Origin: Thiobacillus sp.
GTDB taxonomy: Bacteria; Pseudomonadota; Gammaproteobacteria; Burkholderiales; Thiobacillaceae
Direction of reading: 5' to 3'
Assembly: GCA_011391285.1 (NCBI GenBank)
Contig: JAABQU010000255.1
Span: 28,538 to 92,537, forward strand
DNA: 64,000 bases
The translations under genes and the position numbers were made by a program. The notes under the pieces were generated by a model that saw only the letters and a program-made list of their open reading frames with translations, was not told where the DNA came from and made no database searches. Shown here piece by piece: positions 8,228-19,354 of the stretch (within the stretch, counting starts at the first letter, position 1; every line of letters begins with the position of its first letter).

Positions 8228-9046
8228 TCAATTGACTCTGACCAGGACTGAATTCAGCGCGAGACGTTCCCGCACCCGCTCACGATCCACATGCGCATCT
8301 TCATCGCTCGGATACGGCCCGAGCTGGACGCGGTGCAGCGAATTGTCGAGCACCAGGCGCGTGCGGGACGGGTCGATCCGAAGCTCGCGCGTCAGACGGT
8401 CGCGAAGTTTCTGCGCATTCTCGGCATTCGAAAATGCGCCCAGCTGGACATACACCCCTTCCCGGATTGCTTCGCCCTGCGTGTCGTATGCGGCGGAATC
8501 CAGGCTTTCCACCCGCACCCGCGTGCTGCCCTGCTTCAGGTAATCGAGTTTATGGGCGGCGGTATACGACAGATCGATGACGCGCTTGCTGTGGAACGGA
8601 CCCCGGTCGTTGATGCGCACCACCACGGACTTGCCGTTGTTGAGTGCCGTGACCCGCGCGTAACTCGGAATCGGCAGGGTGGGATGCGCAGCGGTCATGG
8701 CATACATGTCGTAGGGCTCGCCCGACGCAGTTTTCCTGCCGTGGAAACGACGGCCGTACCACGACGCCAGCCCCTCTTCGCTATGAGCGCGCCGCTTGGT
8801 CTGCGGTGTGTAGGTGTTGCCCAGCGCGACATAGGTGCGATTGGCAAAACGGTGCAAGGGCTCCTCGCGCGGCACGGCATCGGGAACGGTGTCCAGGTCG
8901 GCCGGCGGGTTGGCCTCGGGGCCATCGTCCAGATAATATCCACCACCTTGCGGCGCCTTGGAGACTTGTTTGGCGGGGGGCGCGCTGCCGCAACCGGCAA
9001 GCGCGAGACCCAAGGCCGCCGCGATCAGAATCGGAATTACATTCAT
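8228..9046 (-). CDS. rlpA: RlpA septal ring lytic transglycosylase lipoprotein
   Basis: The N-terminus is a lipoprotein signal with lipobox LAGC, so the protein is anchored in the outer membrane. A double-psi beta-barrel domain follows (EEGLASWYGRRFHGRKTASGE is visible in part, with the conserved YDMYAMTAAHPTLP and later VVVRINDRGPF). The C-terminal 80 residues form a SPOR domain (VYVQLGAFSNAENA) that binds denuded glycan strands. The protein cleaves naked glycan in Pseudomonas. It lies between rodA and dacA as in other proteobacteria, 14 bases upstream of dacA. Confidence 0.94.
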   Translation of the reverse strand: MNVIPILIAAALGLALAGCGSAPPAKQVSKAPQGGGYYLDDGPEANPPADLDTVPDAVPREEPLHRFANRTYVALGNTYTPQTKRRAHSEEGLASWYGRRFHGRKTASGEPYDMYAMTAAHPTLPIPSYARVTALNNGKSVVVRINDRGPFHSKRVIDLSYTAAHKLDYLKQGSTRVRVESLDSAAYDTQGEAIREGVYVQLGAFSNAENAQKLRDRLTRELRIDPSRTRLVLDNSLHRVQLGPYPSDEDAHVDRERVRERLALNSVLVRVN

Positions 9047-9063
9047 ACGAATATTTTAGCCTG

Positions 9064-10164
9064 TCAGGTTTTGTTGAGCTGGCGATGCGTCGCCACGCTC
9101 ATCACGATGCCCATTCCCAGCAGCAGCGTGATCAGCGCCGTTCCACCATAGCTCATCAGCGGCAGCGGCACCCCCACCACCGGCAGGATGCCGGACACCA
9201 TGCCCATGTTGACGAACACGTAGGTGAAGAGATTGAGGCTCAGCGTGGCGGCCATCAGCCGTCCGAACGGAGTGGGCGCGCGAGCGGCGATGACCAGGCC
9301 GCGCGCGACGATGGCCAGATACAGCCCCACCAGAAAAATGGCGCCGACATAGCCGAATTCCTCGCCGAAGACGGCGAAGATGAAGTCGGTGGTGCGCTCG
9401 GGAATGAAGTCGAGCTGCGTTTGCGTGCCCTGCATCCAGCCCTTGCCGAACAGGCCGCCCGAGCCGATCGCGATGGTGGCCTGAATGATGTGGTAGCCGG
9501 AGCCGAGTGGATCAGCGGAGGGGTCGAGCAGGGTCAGCACGCGGCGCTGCTGGTAGTCGTGCAACAGCCCCCAAATGACCGGCAGGCTCGCCGCACCCAG
9601 AACGCCGCCGCCCAGGATCACCTTCCAGGGCAGGCCAGCGAAGAACAACAGGTAGAAGCCCGACGCCCCGATCATCAGCGCCGTGCCCAGATCAGGCTGG
9701 CGCAGGATCAGCAGGAACGGCACCAGCAACAGCACGCCGCCCACCAGGAAATGCCTGGCGCGCAGCACCGCCTCGTTGCGCTGAAAATACCAGGCCAGCA
9801 TCAGGGGCAGCGCCAGCTTCAGCAGTTCGGACGGCTGAAACGCCATGAACCCCAGATCCAGCCAGCGTCGCGAGCCGTTCCGGACCTCGCCGAACAGCGC
9901 CACCGCGATCAGCAACACCACGCCAGCGACATACAGCGGCAGCCCCACCTTGGACAGCAGATGCGGCGGCACGTTGGCAACCACCACCATCACCCCCAGG
10001 GCCAGCCCGATGTTGATCAAATGACCGGTCATGCGCGCGGGACTCTGCCCCGATGCGCTCGCCACGGCTGCCAGGCTGATGCCCAGCAGCACGAGCACGA
10101 GGAGCAGCAGAATGCCATCCAGATGGCTCAGCCTGCGAATGATCCAATGGCTAGTCCGCGGCAC
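9064..10164 (-). CDS. rodA: Rod shape-determining glycosyltransferase RodA
   Basis: RodA is the SEDS-family peptidoglycan polymerase of the elongation complex and works with PBP2, encoded just upstream. The 366-residue protein has about ten membrane segments. Characteristic stretches are RQPDLGTALMI, the FIPERTTDFIFAVFGEEFG region and the C-terminal VGVPLPLMSYGGTAL. The start is a GTG that overlaps the end of mrdA by 14 bases. It is followed after 17 bases by rlpA. Confidence 0.96.
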   Translation of the reverse strand: MPRTSHWIIRRLSHLDGILLLLVLVLLGISLAAVASASGQSPARMTGHLINIGLALGVMVVVANVPPHLLSKVGLPLYVAGVVLLIAVALFGEVRNGSRRWLDLGFMAFQPSELLKLALPLMLAWYFQRNEAVLRARHFLVGGVLLLVPFLLILRQPDLGTALMIGASGFYLLFFAGLPWKVILGGGVLGAASLPVIWGLLHDYQQRRVLTLLDPSADPLGSGYHIIQATIAIGSGGLFGKGWMQGTQTQLDFIPERTTDFIFAVFGEEFGYVGAIFLVGLYLAIVARGLVIAARAPTPFGRLMAATLSLNLFTYVFVNMGMVSGILPVVGVPLPLMSYGGTALITLLLGMGIVMSVATHRQLNKT

Positions 10165-12040
10165 TTTCCGTCTCCAATGGCAAGTCTCCAGGGCGTTTCC
10201 CGGTCAGGTAATAATCAAATACCGCGCGCGCGATCGGCGCGGCCGTGCCGCTGCCCGAGCCGCCGTTTTCCACCATCACCGCCACCACGATGGTGGGATT
10301 CGCGGCCGGCGCATAGGCGATGAACAGCGCGTGATCTCGATGCTCGCGCGCCAACCGGCTGGCGTCGTACTTTGCGCCCTGCTTGATGCCGACCACCTGA
10401 GCGGTGCCGGTCTTGCCGGCGATGGCATAGGGCGCGCCGGCTGCAGATCTGGCTGCGGTACCCCCCGGACGCATCACGTCCATCATGCCTTCGCGTACCA
10501 GGGCAAGGTGCGCCGGGGTGATCGGCACCTGGCCACGCACCACGCCAGGAATAGGCTGCCAGTCCTGGGCCAGCGGCTCGCGCATCGCCTGCACCAGCCG
10601 CGGCTCGATCCGCTTGCCGCCGTTGGCCAGCATGGCGGCCGCCGTTGCCAGCTGCAGCGGCGTGGTCAGATGGTAGCCCTGGCCAATGCCCGCAATCACC
10701 GTCTCGCCGGGATACCAGGGCTGCTTGAAGCGGCGCCGCTTCCAATCGCGGGAGGGAAGCAGACCGGCCGACTCGCCGTCGAGATCGATGCCCGTTTTTT
10801 CGCCCAGGCCGAACTGCGCCAGATAGTCGTGCATGCGGTCGATCCCCATGTCCACCGCCAGCTTGTAATAATAGGTATCGCAGGACTGCGAAATGGACCG
10901 GCGCAGATCGACCACGCCATGGCCGCCGCGCTTCCAGTCGCGAAACTGGTGCCTGCTGTTGGGCAGGCTGAAATGGCCCGGATCGACGATGCTGTCCGTG
11001 GGCTTGCGCAACCCCAGCTCCAGCCCGGCCAGCGCCATCAGCGGCTTGATGGTCGAGCCGGGCGGATAGACGCCGCGCAGCGCGCGGTTCACCATCGGGC
11101 GATCGGGCGATTCGTTGAGCGACTTCCAGGTTTCCGGATCGATGCCGTCGACGAACAGGTTGGGATCGAATCCCGGTTTTGAGACCAGCGCCAGCACCCC
11201 GCCGGTATTGGGATCGAGCGCCACCAGTCCACCCAGGAAATCGCCGAACGCCTGCTCGGCCACCGCCTGCAGTTCCGCATCGAGATGCAGGCGCAAATCC
11301 TTGCCAGGCACCGGTGGGATCCGCGACAGCATGCGCACCGCACGGCCGCTGGCGTCGGTCTCCATCTGGTCGAAACCGGTGCGGCCGTGCAGCAGGGCTT
11401 CATAACTCTGTTCCAGCCCGGTCTTGCCGATGTAAGCGCTGCCGCGGTAATTCCGCTCGATGTTCTGCTCGCGCAGGCGTTCCAGGTCGCGATCGTTGAT
11501 GCGTCCAATGAAGCCCACCACATGCGCCATACCGGGCCCGGCTTGGTAGTTGCGGAACAGCCGCGCCTTCACCTCGACGCCCGGCAGTCGATAGCGGTTG
11601 GCGGCCAGAATCGCCACCTCCTCGTCGGTCAGCTTGCTTTTCAGCGGCACCGTTTCGAATTCGTGCGATTCGGAAAGCAGGCGCCGAAAACGCCGCACTT
11701 GGCCGGGGGTGATCTCGATCAGTTCGCCCAGTTCGGTCAGCGTGGTTTCGAGGTCAGCCGTCCTGGCCCGCGTGATTTCGAGCGTGTAGGCGGAATAGTT
11801 CTCCGCCAGGATGCGGCCGTTGCGGTCCAGGATCAGGCCGCGATTGGGCGCGGTGGGCACCAGCGAGATGCGGTTGCTCTCGGCGCGCTCGATGTAGTGT
11901 TCATGCTGTATGACCTGCAGATAAAACGCACGCCCCAGCAGGATGATCGCCAGCATCGCAACAAAGGCCCCACCAGCCTTGAGCCGGCCGTGAAAACGCG
12001 CCAGCTCGCTGTCGAGATTCTTCAGGGGGGTCAGCCTCAC
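10151..12040 (-). CDS. mrdA: Penicillin-binding protein 2
   Basis: PBP2 is the transpeptidase of cell elongation. The order is a short cytoplasmic tail, one membrane anchor (near residues 20-40), a pedestal domain and a transpeptidase domain. All catalytic motifs are intact: SxxK in GSTIK, SxD in SQSCD and KTG in GKTGTAQV, in contrast to the DacA protein of the same operon. I chose the GTG at 12040, which overlaps the mreD stop as GTGA, giving 629 residues, the usual length. Confidence 0.96.
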   Translation of the reverse strand: MRLTPLKNLDSELARFHGRLKAGGAFVAMLAIILLGRAFYLQVIQHEHYIERAESNRISLVPTAPNRGLILDRNGRILAENYSAYTLEITRARTADLETTLTELGELIEITPGQVRRFRRLLSESHEFETVPLKSKLTDEEVAILAANRYRLPGVEVKARLFRNYQAGPGMAHVVGFIGRINDRDLERLREQNIERNYRGSAYIGKTGLEQSYEALLHGRTGFDQMETDASGRAVRMLSRIPPVPGKDLRLHLDAELQAVAEQAFGDFLGGLVALDPNTGGVLALVSKPGFDPNLFVDGIDPETWKSLNESPDRPMVNRALRGVYPPGSTIKPLMALAGLELGLRKPTDSIVDPGHFSLPNSRHQFRDWKRGGHGVVDLRRSISQSCDTYYYKLAVDMGIDRMHDYLAQFGLGEKTGIDLDGESAGLLPSRDWKRRRFKQPWYPGETVIAGIGQGYHLTTPLQLATAAAMLANGGKRIEPRLVQAMREPLAQDWQPIPGVVRGQVPITPAHLALVREGMMDVMRPGGTAARSAAGAPYAIAGKTGTAQVVGIKQGAKYDASRLAREHRDHALFIAYAPAANPTIVVAVMVENGGSGSGTAAPIARAVFDYYLTGKRPGDLPLETESAAD

Positions 12041-12537
12041 GCGCGATCCTGCATTCCCTTGCCGTGCCACAGCCTCTGAAAACCTGCCACCAGATACCAC
12101 AGCACGGTGCCACTGATCACCGGCAGCAGCACGGCCAAGTCGGCCGGCGGATTGACCGCCAGCCAACCCACCAGCAGCACGGTCAGTTGCACCGTCAGCA
12201 GAATGGGGAACAGCTGCCCGGCCTGGCGCAACGGATCGAACTGCAGCAGCCGCAGGCGCAAAAACAGCAGCAGATACACGCCGACCACATAGCCGATGGC
12301 ATGCTGGCCGAACACCACGCCATCCTGAAAGTCGGCCAGCAATCCCAGAAAGAAGGCCGTTGTAAAGCCGATGCGCGCAGGCTGGTGCAGGGACCAGAAC
12401 AGGACGCCGACCAGCACAAAATCGGGACGCAGGGCCAAGGCCCAGCCCGTCCAGGGCATTTGCTCCAGCAGCACGGCCAGGAACAGCGTACCGAGAATGC
12501 GGCGCCAGCTTCCGTGGTTCGGGTCAGTCGGACTCAT
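12037..12537 (-). CDS. mreD: Rod shape-determining protein MreD
   Basis: This 166-residue integral membrane protein has five or six membrane segments and lies between mreC and mrdA, as in most rod-shaped proteobacteria. Segments such as LRPDFVLVGVLFWSL and the GLLADFQDGVVFGQHAIGY region match MreD. The ATG at 12537 overlaps the mreC stop (ATGA). It connects the MreB filament system to the peptidoglycan synthases RodA and PBP2. Confidence 0.93.
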   Translation of the reverse strand: MSPTDPNHGSWRRILGTLFLAVLLEQMPWTGWALALRPDFVLVGVLFWSLHQPARIGFTTAFFLGLLADFQDGVVFGQHAIGYVVGVYLLLFLRLRLLQFDPLRQAGQLFPILLTVQLTVLLVGWLAVNPPADLAVLLPVISGTVLWYLVAGFQRLWHGKGMQDRA

Positions 12538-13379
12538 GGCTTTGTGACCTGCGGATCGGCAACCAGCACCAGCACGGCACGGGAATGCTCGAGGCCCGCC
12601 AACGGCACGCATTCCACCCGTAGATAAGGACTGGATTGCGAACGGGAAACCCGGCCGACCCGCGCCACCGGTATGCCGGCCGGATACACCCGGTCGATGC
12701 CCGAGGTCAGCAAGCGATCGCCGACCTGGATATCGGTCTGCGCCGGCATGTAGCGCAATTCCAGTTGTCCCTGCCCGCCGCCGGCAGCCAGGCCGCGCTG
12801 GCCGGTGCGCTCGACAACCACCGGCGTAAGGTGCCCCGGGCTGCTTACCAGCGTGACATCGCTCGAGCCCGGATACACCCGACTCAACTGCCCCACCAGC
12901 CCCTCCGCATCGACCACCGGCAGACCGCTGCGCAAGCCGGTTCCGGCGCCCTGGTCCAGGGTAATACGCTGGGAAAACCAGTCATGTCCCTTGTATAACA
13001 GGGCGGCACGCACCACCTGCTGGCCGGGGCGGGTCTGCAGTTGCAGCAGCGTGCGCAATTCGGCATTTTCGCGGCCCAGATCCCGTGCCGCGTTCACCCC
13101 GAGCATCAGCTGTGCACGTTCGGCCAGCAGGGCATCGCGTTCTTTTTGCAGAAGGCGGTGGCGGGTAAAGAATCCGCCGAGTTCGGCGACGATATCGCCG
13201 GGGGCGCGCATGGCCTCGCGCACCGGTTGCAGCAGCACCGAGAACCCGCTGCGCAAGCCGTCGAGTGCCCGATAGCGCACATCGAGCACCACGAAAGACA
13301 AGCCTATGAGCAGCCAGATGAGCAGGCGGGCCGTCGGACCCAGCCCGCGGGCGAACATGAGCTGGCCTGGCGTCGCCAT
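12534..13379 (-). CDS. mreC: Rod shape-determining protein MreC
   Basis: MreC is a bitopic periplasmic scaffold. It has one membrane segment near residues 15-35, a coiled-coil region (RHRLLQKERDALLAERAQLM) and two beta-barrel lobes with the typical GLVGQLSRVYPGSSDV and TSGIDRVYPAGIPVA stretches. The ATG at 13379 gives 281 residues; a second in-frame ATG seven codons later is possible. It follows mreB after 37 bases and overlaps mreD. Confidence 0.95.
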   Translation of the reverse strand: MATPGQLMFARGLGPTARLLIWLLIGLSFVVLDVRYRALDGLRSGFSVLLQPVREAMRAPGDIVAELGGFFTRHRLLQKERDALLAERAQLMLGVNAARDLGRENAELRTLLQLQTRPGQQVVRAALLYKGHDWFSQRITLDQGAGTGLRSGLPVVDAEGLVGQLSRVYPGSSDVTLVSSPGHLTPVVVERTGQRGLAAGGGQGQLELRYMPAQTDIQVGDRLLTSGIDRVYPAGIPVARVGRVSRSQSSPYLRVECVPLAGLEHSRAVLVLVADPQVTKP

Positions 13380-13416
13380 CAGCCGTCCCTGCCAGCAGAA
13401 CCGAGTGCCGCCGCGT

Positions 13417-14561
<1,145 letters not shown>

Positions 14562-14849
14562 ATGTCCTTAAGTCCGGACGACGTCAAGCGCATCGCCCGC
14601 CTTGCGCGCATAGAAACCAGCGATGCCGAGGCGCAGGCCACGCAGGTCCAGCTCAACACCATTTTCGACCTCATCGCGACCATGCAGGCGGTGGACACCA
14701 CCGGCATCGCGCCCATGGCGCACGCGCAGGAGGTCTATCAGCGCCTGCGCGACGACGTCGTGACCGAGACCGACCGCCACGTCGCCTTCCAGGCCGTGGC
14801 TCCTGCGGTTGAGAACGGCCTGTATCTCGTGCCCAAAGTCATCGAGTAA
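14562..14849 (+). CDS. gatC: Aspartyl/glutamyl-tRNA amidotransferase subunit C
   Basis: GatC is the small chaperone-like subunit that holds GatA and GatB together in the enzyme that converts Asp-tRNA(Asn) or Glu-tRNA(Gln) to the amidated forms. The 95-residue length and the N-terminal [17 protein letters not shown] are characteristic. It is the first gene of gatCAB, but a spacer of 158 bases with two inverted repeats separates it from gatA, unusual in an otherwise overlapping gene set. A stop codon TAA forms the first bases of the first repeat. Confidence 0.95.
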   Translation: MSLSPDDVKRIARLARIETSDAEAQATQVQLNTIFDLIATMQAVDTTGIAPMAHAQEVYQRLRDDVVTETDRHVAFQAVAPAVENGLYLVPKVIE

Positions 14850-14897
14850 TTGAGGCGGCATGAAAATGTGTCAAAAGCCCTCGCGCCGCCTCAATTA
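14847..14897. repeat. Perfect 13-base inverted repeat after gatC
   Basis: TAATTGAGGCGGC (14847-14859) pairs perfectly with GCCGCCTCAATTA (14885-14897) around a 25-base loop. The repeat begins in the gatC stop codon. There is no T-run after the stem, so it is not a standard intrinsic terminator; it could be an attenuator, an RNA-processing or stability element. Confidence 0.6.
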
Positions 14898-14913
14898 CCA
14901 GCTGTTTGTAATG

Positions 14914-15004
14914 GTTATTGATTCAGCACGCAGCGGGTTACCTGCGGTGCGCAAGGTGCCTGAATTCCGTAACGCTTCCAACTTCGTCGTGCCGAATCAA
15001 TAAC
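14914..15004. repeat. 17-base inverted repeat flanking the gatA leader
   Basis: GTTATTGATTCAGCACG (14914-14930) pairs with CGTGCCGAATCAATAAC (14988-15004) at 16 of 17 positions. Inside, GTTAC and GTAAC can extend a second stem. The right arm ends three bases before the gatA ATG and no Shine-Dalgarno sequence is visible there, so the structure could control gatA translation. It could also be a small mobile repeat. Confidence 0.6.
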
Positions 15005-15007
15005 GCC

Positions 15008-16465
15008 ATGCCCGAAACTTCCCTTTCCGCGCTTGCCGCCCAGCTTGCCGCCAAACAGATTTCCAGCCGCGAACTGGCCCAGCAGTATCTCGACCGCATT
15101 GCCGGGCTGAATCCAACCATCAATGCCTTTATCACGGTCGATGCCGACAAGACGCTGGCCGAGGCCGCTGTCGCCGACGCCCAGATCGCCGCCGGGCAGG
15201 CCGGCCCGCTCACCGGCGTACCGATTGCCCACAAGGACATTTTCTGCACCGACGGCTGGCTCACCACCTGCGGCTCGAAGATGCTGCACAACTTCGTGGC
15301 GCCCTATGACGCGCACGTGATCCAGCGCTTCAAGGCTGCCGGCATGCCCAGCCTCGGCAAGACCAACATGGACGAGTTCGCCATGGGGTCCTCCAACGAG
15401 ACCAGTTATTTCGGCGCAGTAAAAAATCCGTGGAACACCACCTACGTGCCCGGCGGTTCGTCCGGCGGCGCGGCGGCGTGCGTGGCCGCCCGCATGGCGC
15501 CCGCGGCCACCGGCACCGACACCGGCGGCTCGATCCGCCAGCCGGCCGCCTTGTGCGGTATCACGGGGCTCAAGCCAACCTACGGCCTGGTGTCGCGCTA
15601 CGGCATGATCGCGTTCGCCTCGAGCCTCGACCAGGCGGGGCCGATGGCGCCGTCGGCCGAGGACTGTGCGCTGCTCTTGAACGTGATGACCGGCTTCGAC
15701 CCCAAGGACTCGACCAGTCTGGAGCGCGAGAAGGAAGACTACACGCGCGATCTGGAGAAGCCGCTGGCCGGCCTGCGCGTCGGGCTGCCGAAAGAGTTCT
15801 TCGCCGAAGGGCTCAACAACGAAGTCGCCGCAGCGGTGGAAGCGGCCGTGGCCGAACTGAAGAAACTCGGCGCCATCACGGTCGAGATCTCGCTCGCCAA
15901 CTCGAAACTCGCGATTCCTGTGTATTACGTGCTGGCCCCGGCCGAAGCCTCGTCCAACCTGTCCCGCTTCGACGGCGTGCGCTACGGCTACCGCGCACCG
16001 GAATATGGCAGCCTCGACGACATGTACTGCAAGACCCGCGCGCAGGGCTTCGGCGCGGAAGTGAAGCGCCGCATCATGATCGGCGCCTATGTGCTCTCGC
16101 ACGGTTACTACGACGCCTATTACCTGCAGGCGCAGAAGATCCGCCGTCTGATCGCCGATGATTTCAGCGCAGCCTTCAAGAGCTGCGACGTCATCCTCGG
16201 CCCCACCGCGCCCGGCACCGCGTTTGCACTCGGCGAGAAATCCGACGATCCGGTCGAGATGTATCTCAACGACCTCTACACCATTCCTGCCAACCTCGCG
16301 GGCCTGCCCGGCATGAGCTTGCCCTGCGGCTTCGACGCCAAGGGCCTGCCGATCGGCCTGCAACTGGTCGGCAATTATTTTTCCGAAGCGAAGATGCTCA
16401 ACGTCGCCCATCAGTACCAATGCGCCACCGACTGGCACAGCCGCCAACCGGAGGGTCTGAAATGA
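15008..16465 (+). CDS. gatA: Aspartyl/glutamyl-tRNA amidotransferase subunit A
   Basis: GatA is the amidase that releases ammonia from glutamine for the GatB reaction. It has the amidase-signature catalytic set: lysine in AHKDIF, the serine of GSSNETS/GGSSGG, and the [13 protein letters not shown] loop. The ATG at 15008 gives 485 residues, the usual length; a TTG at 14918 would add an unlikely tail lying within the inverted repeat. The stop overlaps the gatB start (ATGA). Confidence 0.97.
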   Translation: MPETSLSALAAQLAAKQISSRELAQQYLDRIAGLNPTINAFITVDADKTLAEAAVADAQIAAGQAGPLTGVPIAHKDIFCTDGWLTTCGSKMLHNFVAPYDAHVIQRFKAAGMPSLGKTNMDEFAMGSSNETSYFGAVKNPWNTTYVPGGSSGGAAACVAARMAPAATGTDTGGSIRQPAALCGITGLKPTYGLVSRYGMIAFASSLDQAGPMAPSAEDCALLLNVMTGFDPKDSTSLEREKEDYTRDLEKPLAGLRVGLPKEFFAEGLNNEVAAAVEAAVAELKKLGAITVEISLANSKLAIPVYYVLAPAEASSNLSRFDGVRYGYRAPEYGSLDDMYCKTRAQGFGAEVKRRIMIGAYVLSHGYYDAYYLQAQKIRRLIADDFSAAFKSCDVILGPTAPGTAFALGEKSDDPVEMYLNDLYTIPANLAGLPGMSLPCGFDAKGLPIGLQLVGNYFSEAKMLNVAHQYQCATDWHSRQPEGLK

Positions 16466-17889
16466 AGTGGGAGACCGTCATTGGGCTGGAAGTCCACACC
16501 CAGCTCGCCACCCAGTCGAAAATCTTTTCAGGGAGCAGCACCGCATTCGGCGCCGCGCCCAATACGCAGGCGAGCGCGGTCGACATCGCGCTGCCCGGCG
16601 TGCTGCCGGTACTGAATCGCGGAGCGGTGGAATGCGCGATCAAGTTCGGCCTGGCCATCGACGCCACACTCAATCGCGTCAACGTGTTCGACCGCAAGAA
16701 CTACTTCTATCCCGACCTCCCCAAGGGCTACCAAATCAGCCAATTGGCGAAGCCCATCGTCGAGGGTGGCGCGCTGAAAATCGTGGTGGACGGCGAAGAA
16801 AAGACCGTCAGCCTCACCCGCGCCCACATGGAGGAGGATGCCGGCAAGTCGCTGCACGAGGACTTCCACGGCATGACGGGAATCGACCTCAACCGCGCCG
16901 GCACGCCGCTGCTGGAAATCGTCTCCGAACCCGAAATGCGTTCCAGCGCCGAGGCCGTGGCCTACGCCCGCGCGCTTCATACGCTGGTGACCTGGATCGG
17001 CATTTGTGACGGCAACATGCAGGAAGGCAGCTTCCGCGTCGACGCCAACGTCTCGGTGCGTCCGGTGGGTCAGGCCGAATTCGGCACCCGCCGCGAGATC
17101 AAGAACCTCAACTCCTTCAAGTTTCTGCAGCAGGCCATCGACTACGAAGTGCGCTGGCAGATCGAGACGCTGGAAGACGGCGGCCGCATCGAGCAGGCCA
17201 CGGTGCTGTTCGACCCCGACACCGGCGAGACGCGCATGATGCGCAGCAAGGAAGAGGCGCACGACTATCGCTACTTCCCCGACCCTGACCTGTTGCCGGT
17301 GAAGCTCGACGAGGACTGGATCGAGCAGGTGCGCGCAACGCTGCCCGAACTGCCGGCCGCCATGCAGGCGCGCTTCCAGAGCGACTACGGCGTGTCGCCC
17401 TACGACGCGTCGGTGCTCACGGGCTCGCGCGCGCTCGCCGACTACTTCGAGGCTGCAGCGAAAGCCTGCGGCCAGGGCAAGCTCGCCGCCAACTGGGTGA
17501 TGGGTGAGCTTTCAGCCGCGCTCAACAAGGCCGAGCTCGACATCGCGGCGAGCCCGGTGTCGGCCGCCCAACTCGGCACGCTGATCGCGCGCATCCAGGA
17601 TGGCACGCTGTCCGGCAAGCTCGCCAAGCAGGTGTTCGAGGGCTTGTGGGAAGGCGCCGGCGAAGTCGACGCCATCATCGAGGCACGCGGCCTCAGGCAG
17701 ATGTCGGATTCCGGAGAACTGGAAAAGATCATCGACGAGGTGCTGGCTGCGAACCAGAAATCCGTCGAGGAATTCCGTTCCGGCAAGGACAAGGCGTTCA
17801 ACGCGCTGGTCGGCCAGGTGATGAAGGCCAGCCGCGGCAAAGCCAACCCGGCACAGGTCAACGACCTGCTGAAGAAGAAGCTGGGCTGA
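16462..17889 (+). CDS. gatB: Aspartyl/glutamyl-tRNA amidotransferase subunit B
   Basis: GatB activates the tRNA-bound Asp or Glu and carries out the transamidation. The N-terminal [15 protein letters not shown], the central [20 protein letters not shown] stretch (here beginning DRKNYFYPD) and the C-terminal GatB/YqeY helical domain are clear. The ATG at 16462 overlaps the gatA stop. At 475 residues it is full length. With gatC and gatA it forms the complete heterotrimer. Confidence 0.97.
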   Translation: MKWETVIGLEVHTQLATQSKIFSGSSTAFGAAPNTQASAVDIALPGVLPVLNRGAVECAIKFGLAIDATLNRVNVFDRKNYFYPDLPKGYQISQLAKPIVEGGALKIVVDGEEKTVSLTRAHMEEDAGKSLHEDFHGMTGIDLNRAGTPLLEIVSEPEMRSSAEAVAYARALHTLVTWIGICDGNMQEGSFRVDANVSVRPVGQAEFGTRREIKNLNSFKFLQQAIDYEVRWQIETLEDGGRIEQATVLFDPDTGETRMMRSKEEAHDYRYFPDPDLLPVKLDEDWIEQVRATLPELPAAMQARFQSDYGVSPYDASVLTGSRALADYFEAAAKACGQGKLAANWVMGELSAALNKAELDIAASPVSAAQLGTLIARIQDGTLSGKLAKQVFEGLWEGAGEVDAIIEARGLRQMSDSGELEKIIDEVLAANQKSVEEFRSGKDKAFNALVGQVMKASRGKANPAQVNDLLKKKLG

Positions 17890-17905
17890 GGCGCGCCATC
17901 CGGCG

Positions 17906-18484
17906 TCAGCCGAACACCAGCCACGCGATCAAGGCCCACACGATCAGCGTGCCAATCAGGTTGCGCGCGCCGTGGCAGTTTCGAAACAGGCGTTTGTCCC
18001 AGAAAGCAAGCGTGCCGTTGCTGCAGGGCGTCAGGCGCGGCAGAAAGGGGCGCACTTCCGCGCAGTAGTCCGCATAGCTCTGGCCGAACACGTCCTTCAG
18101 CAGCGCCTCTTCGCGTTTGACCCGGTTCACCATGTAGAACCAGTAGATCACGGTGTAGCCGATGATGACCGGCAGCCTCCCCTGGTCGAGCAGCAGCAGC
18201 AATCCCAGGACGATGAAGTAGCGCCCCAGATACATGGGATTGCGCACCAGCGAATACGGGCCGCGGAAAGCCAGGTTCGCGTTCTTGTCGAGCGAGGCGA
18301 AACACCAGAGCTGGATGAACTCGCCCGCCATGGACACCGCAAAGGCCAGCCAGAAATGCTCTGCCCGCCAGCCCAGCTGCCAGAACAGCAGCGCCACGAG
18401 CGCAATGCCCAGCACAATGCGGTAGCGCACCAGGAATTTTCGCAGCGCGGCGTTATTGAATACGGCATGGATGGGCTCGAACAT
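17906..18484 (-). CDS. Isoprenylcysteine methyltransferase-like membrane protein
   Basis: This 192-residue integral membrane protein belongs to the ICMT/PEMT-like methyltransferases. The diagnostic SLVRNPMYLGRYFIVLG is the SAM-binding start, and YWFYMVNRVKREEALLKDVFG followed by YADYC is the usual C-terminal element. About five membrane segments are present. Bacterial members methylate small lipophilic acceptors; the substrate here is unknown. It is convergent with gatB and ends only 16 bases after the gatB stop. Confidence 0.82.
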   Translation of the reverse strand: MFEPIHAVFNNAALRKFLVRYRIVLGIALVALLFWQLGWRAEHFWLAFAVSMAGEFIQLWCFASLDKNANLAFRGPYSLVRNPMYLGRYFIVLGLLLLLDQGRLPVIIGYTVIYWFYMVNRVKREEALLKDVFGQSYADYCAEVRPFLPRLTPCSNGTLAFWDKRLFRNCHGARNLIGTLIVWALIAWLVFG

Positions 18485-18520
18485 GGACGGGGAACTCCGG
18501 AGAAAGGGGATTGATTGAGT

Positions 18521-19195
18521 TTAACGACGGCGGCGACGGCCCGCCAGGCGGCCCATCCCGAGATAACCTTTTAATACCCACCATTTCCGCCGGGCATTCA
18601 CGCTGTCCAGCAGGCTCTGGCGCGTCTCATCCAGCGTGCCGGGCAGGCTTTTATTCCAGGCCTTGTAGACGCCGGACAGATCGATCTTCTCAAGGTATCG
18701 CGCCAGCGGGGGAATCCAGCGCGGCAACACCACATACGACTGGAAGTCGATCAGCACCGGCTGCCCGCCCGTACCGACCAGCACGTTGCCGCGATTGCGC
18801 AGGTCGAGATGGGCAATTCCACGCGCATGCATGCGTTTCACCGTGCTTTCCAGCGCCCGAAAAAAGTCCTCCGACGGCTGCCCCTGATGGAATTCATTCA
18901 ACGGACGGCCCTCGACATACCCATATGCAAGGGCGAAGGCATCCACGCGCACGGGATTTTCCGCAATCCCGGGAATGCCCTGCAGGCGTTTCAGGGCCTT
19001 CAATTCGCGGCGGATGAACCAGCGGCCTACGGTGTGGCGCACCCAGACCGGGCACGACAGGAAGTCCTTGACCACCCAGCGCCTGCCCCCGCACTCGACC
19101 AGCCAGACATCCGCATTGGCAAGTCGGCCCCGAGCCAGATAATGAGGCGGCATCACTTGAAGCAGATCGCGCGTAGGCGCATCGGAAGGCAGCAT
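18521..19195 (-). CDS. Small protein kinase-like / lipopolysaccharide kinase-family protein
   Basis: The 224-residue protein has a compact kinase fold. A lysine in RWVVKDF is the probable ATP-binding residue, HLDLRNRGNVL matches the HxDxxxxN catalytic loop, and the metal-binding DFG is replaced by DFQ in VLIDFQSYV. Such compact kinases (InaA/WaaP/RIO-like) phosphorylate lipopolysaccharide core sugars or proteins. It is 36 bases upstream of the methyltransferase on the same strand. The C-terminus ends in an arginine cluster. The substrate is unknown. Confidence 0.7.
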   Translation of the reverse strand: MLPSDAPTRDLLQVMPPHYLARGRLANADVWLVECGGRRWVVKDFLSCPVWVRHTVGRWFIRRELKALKRLQGIPGIAENPVRVDAFALAYGYVEGRPLNEFHQGQPSEDFFRALESTVKRMHARGIAHLDLRNRGNVLVGTGGQPVLIDFQSYVVLPRWIPPLARYLEKIDLSGVYKAWNKSLPGTLDETRQSLLDSVNARRKWWVLKGYLGMGRLAGRRRRR

Positions 19196-19354
19196 GAATC
19201 GGTCGGATCAGGCAAGGATGGCGCCTGCCCGAACGGTCAGGGCAAGGCGCATGAAGCGGCGGATTTTACCACCAGATCATGGCCGTCCCGGGAGGCTCAC
19301 CCTACCAGCCGACACAGGGCAAGAACCGCGGAGCCCGACTGCGGATAGCGCAGA

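Noticed and set aside
8806..10323. Long open frame on the plus strand through rlpA and rodA
   Set aside because: It is antisense to well-supported rlpA and rodA, its translation is low-complexity (Gln, His, Arg rich), and it reflects high-GC codon bias.
14915..16447. 510-residue open frame on the minus strand
   Set aside because: Completely antisense to gatA, with no domain features.
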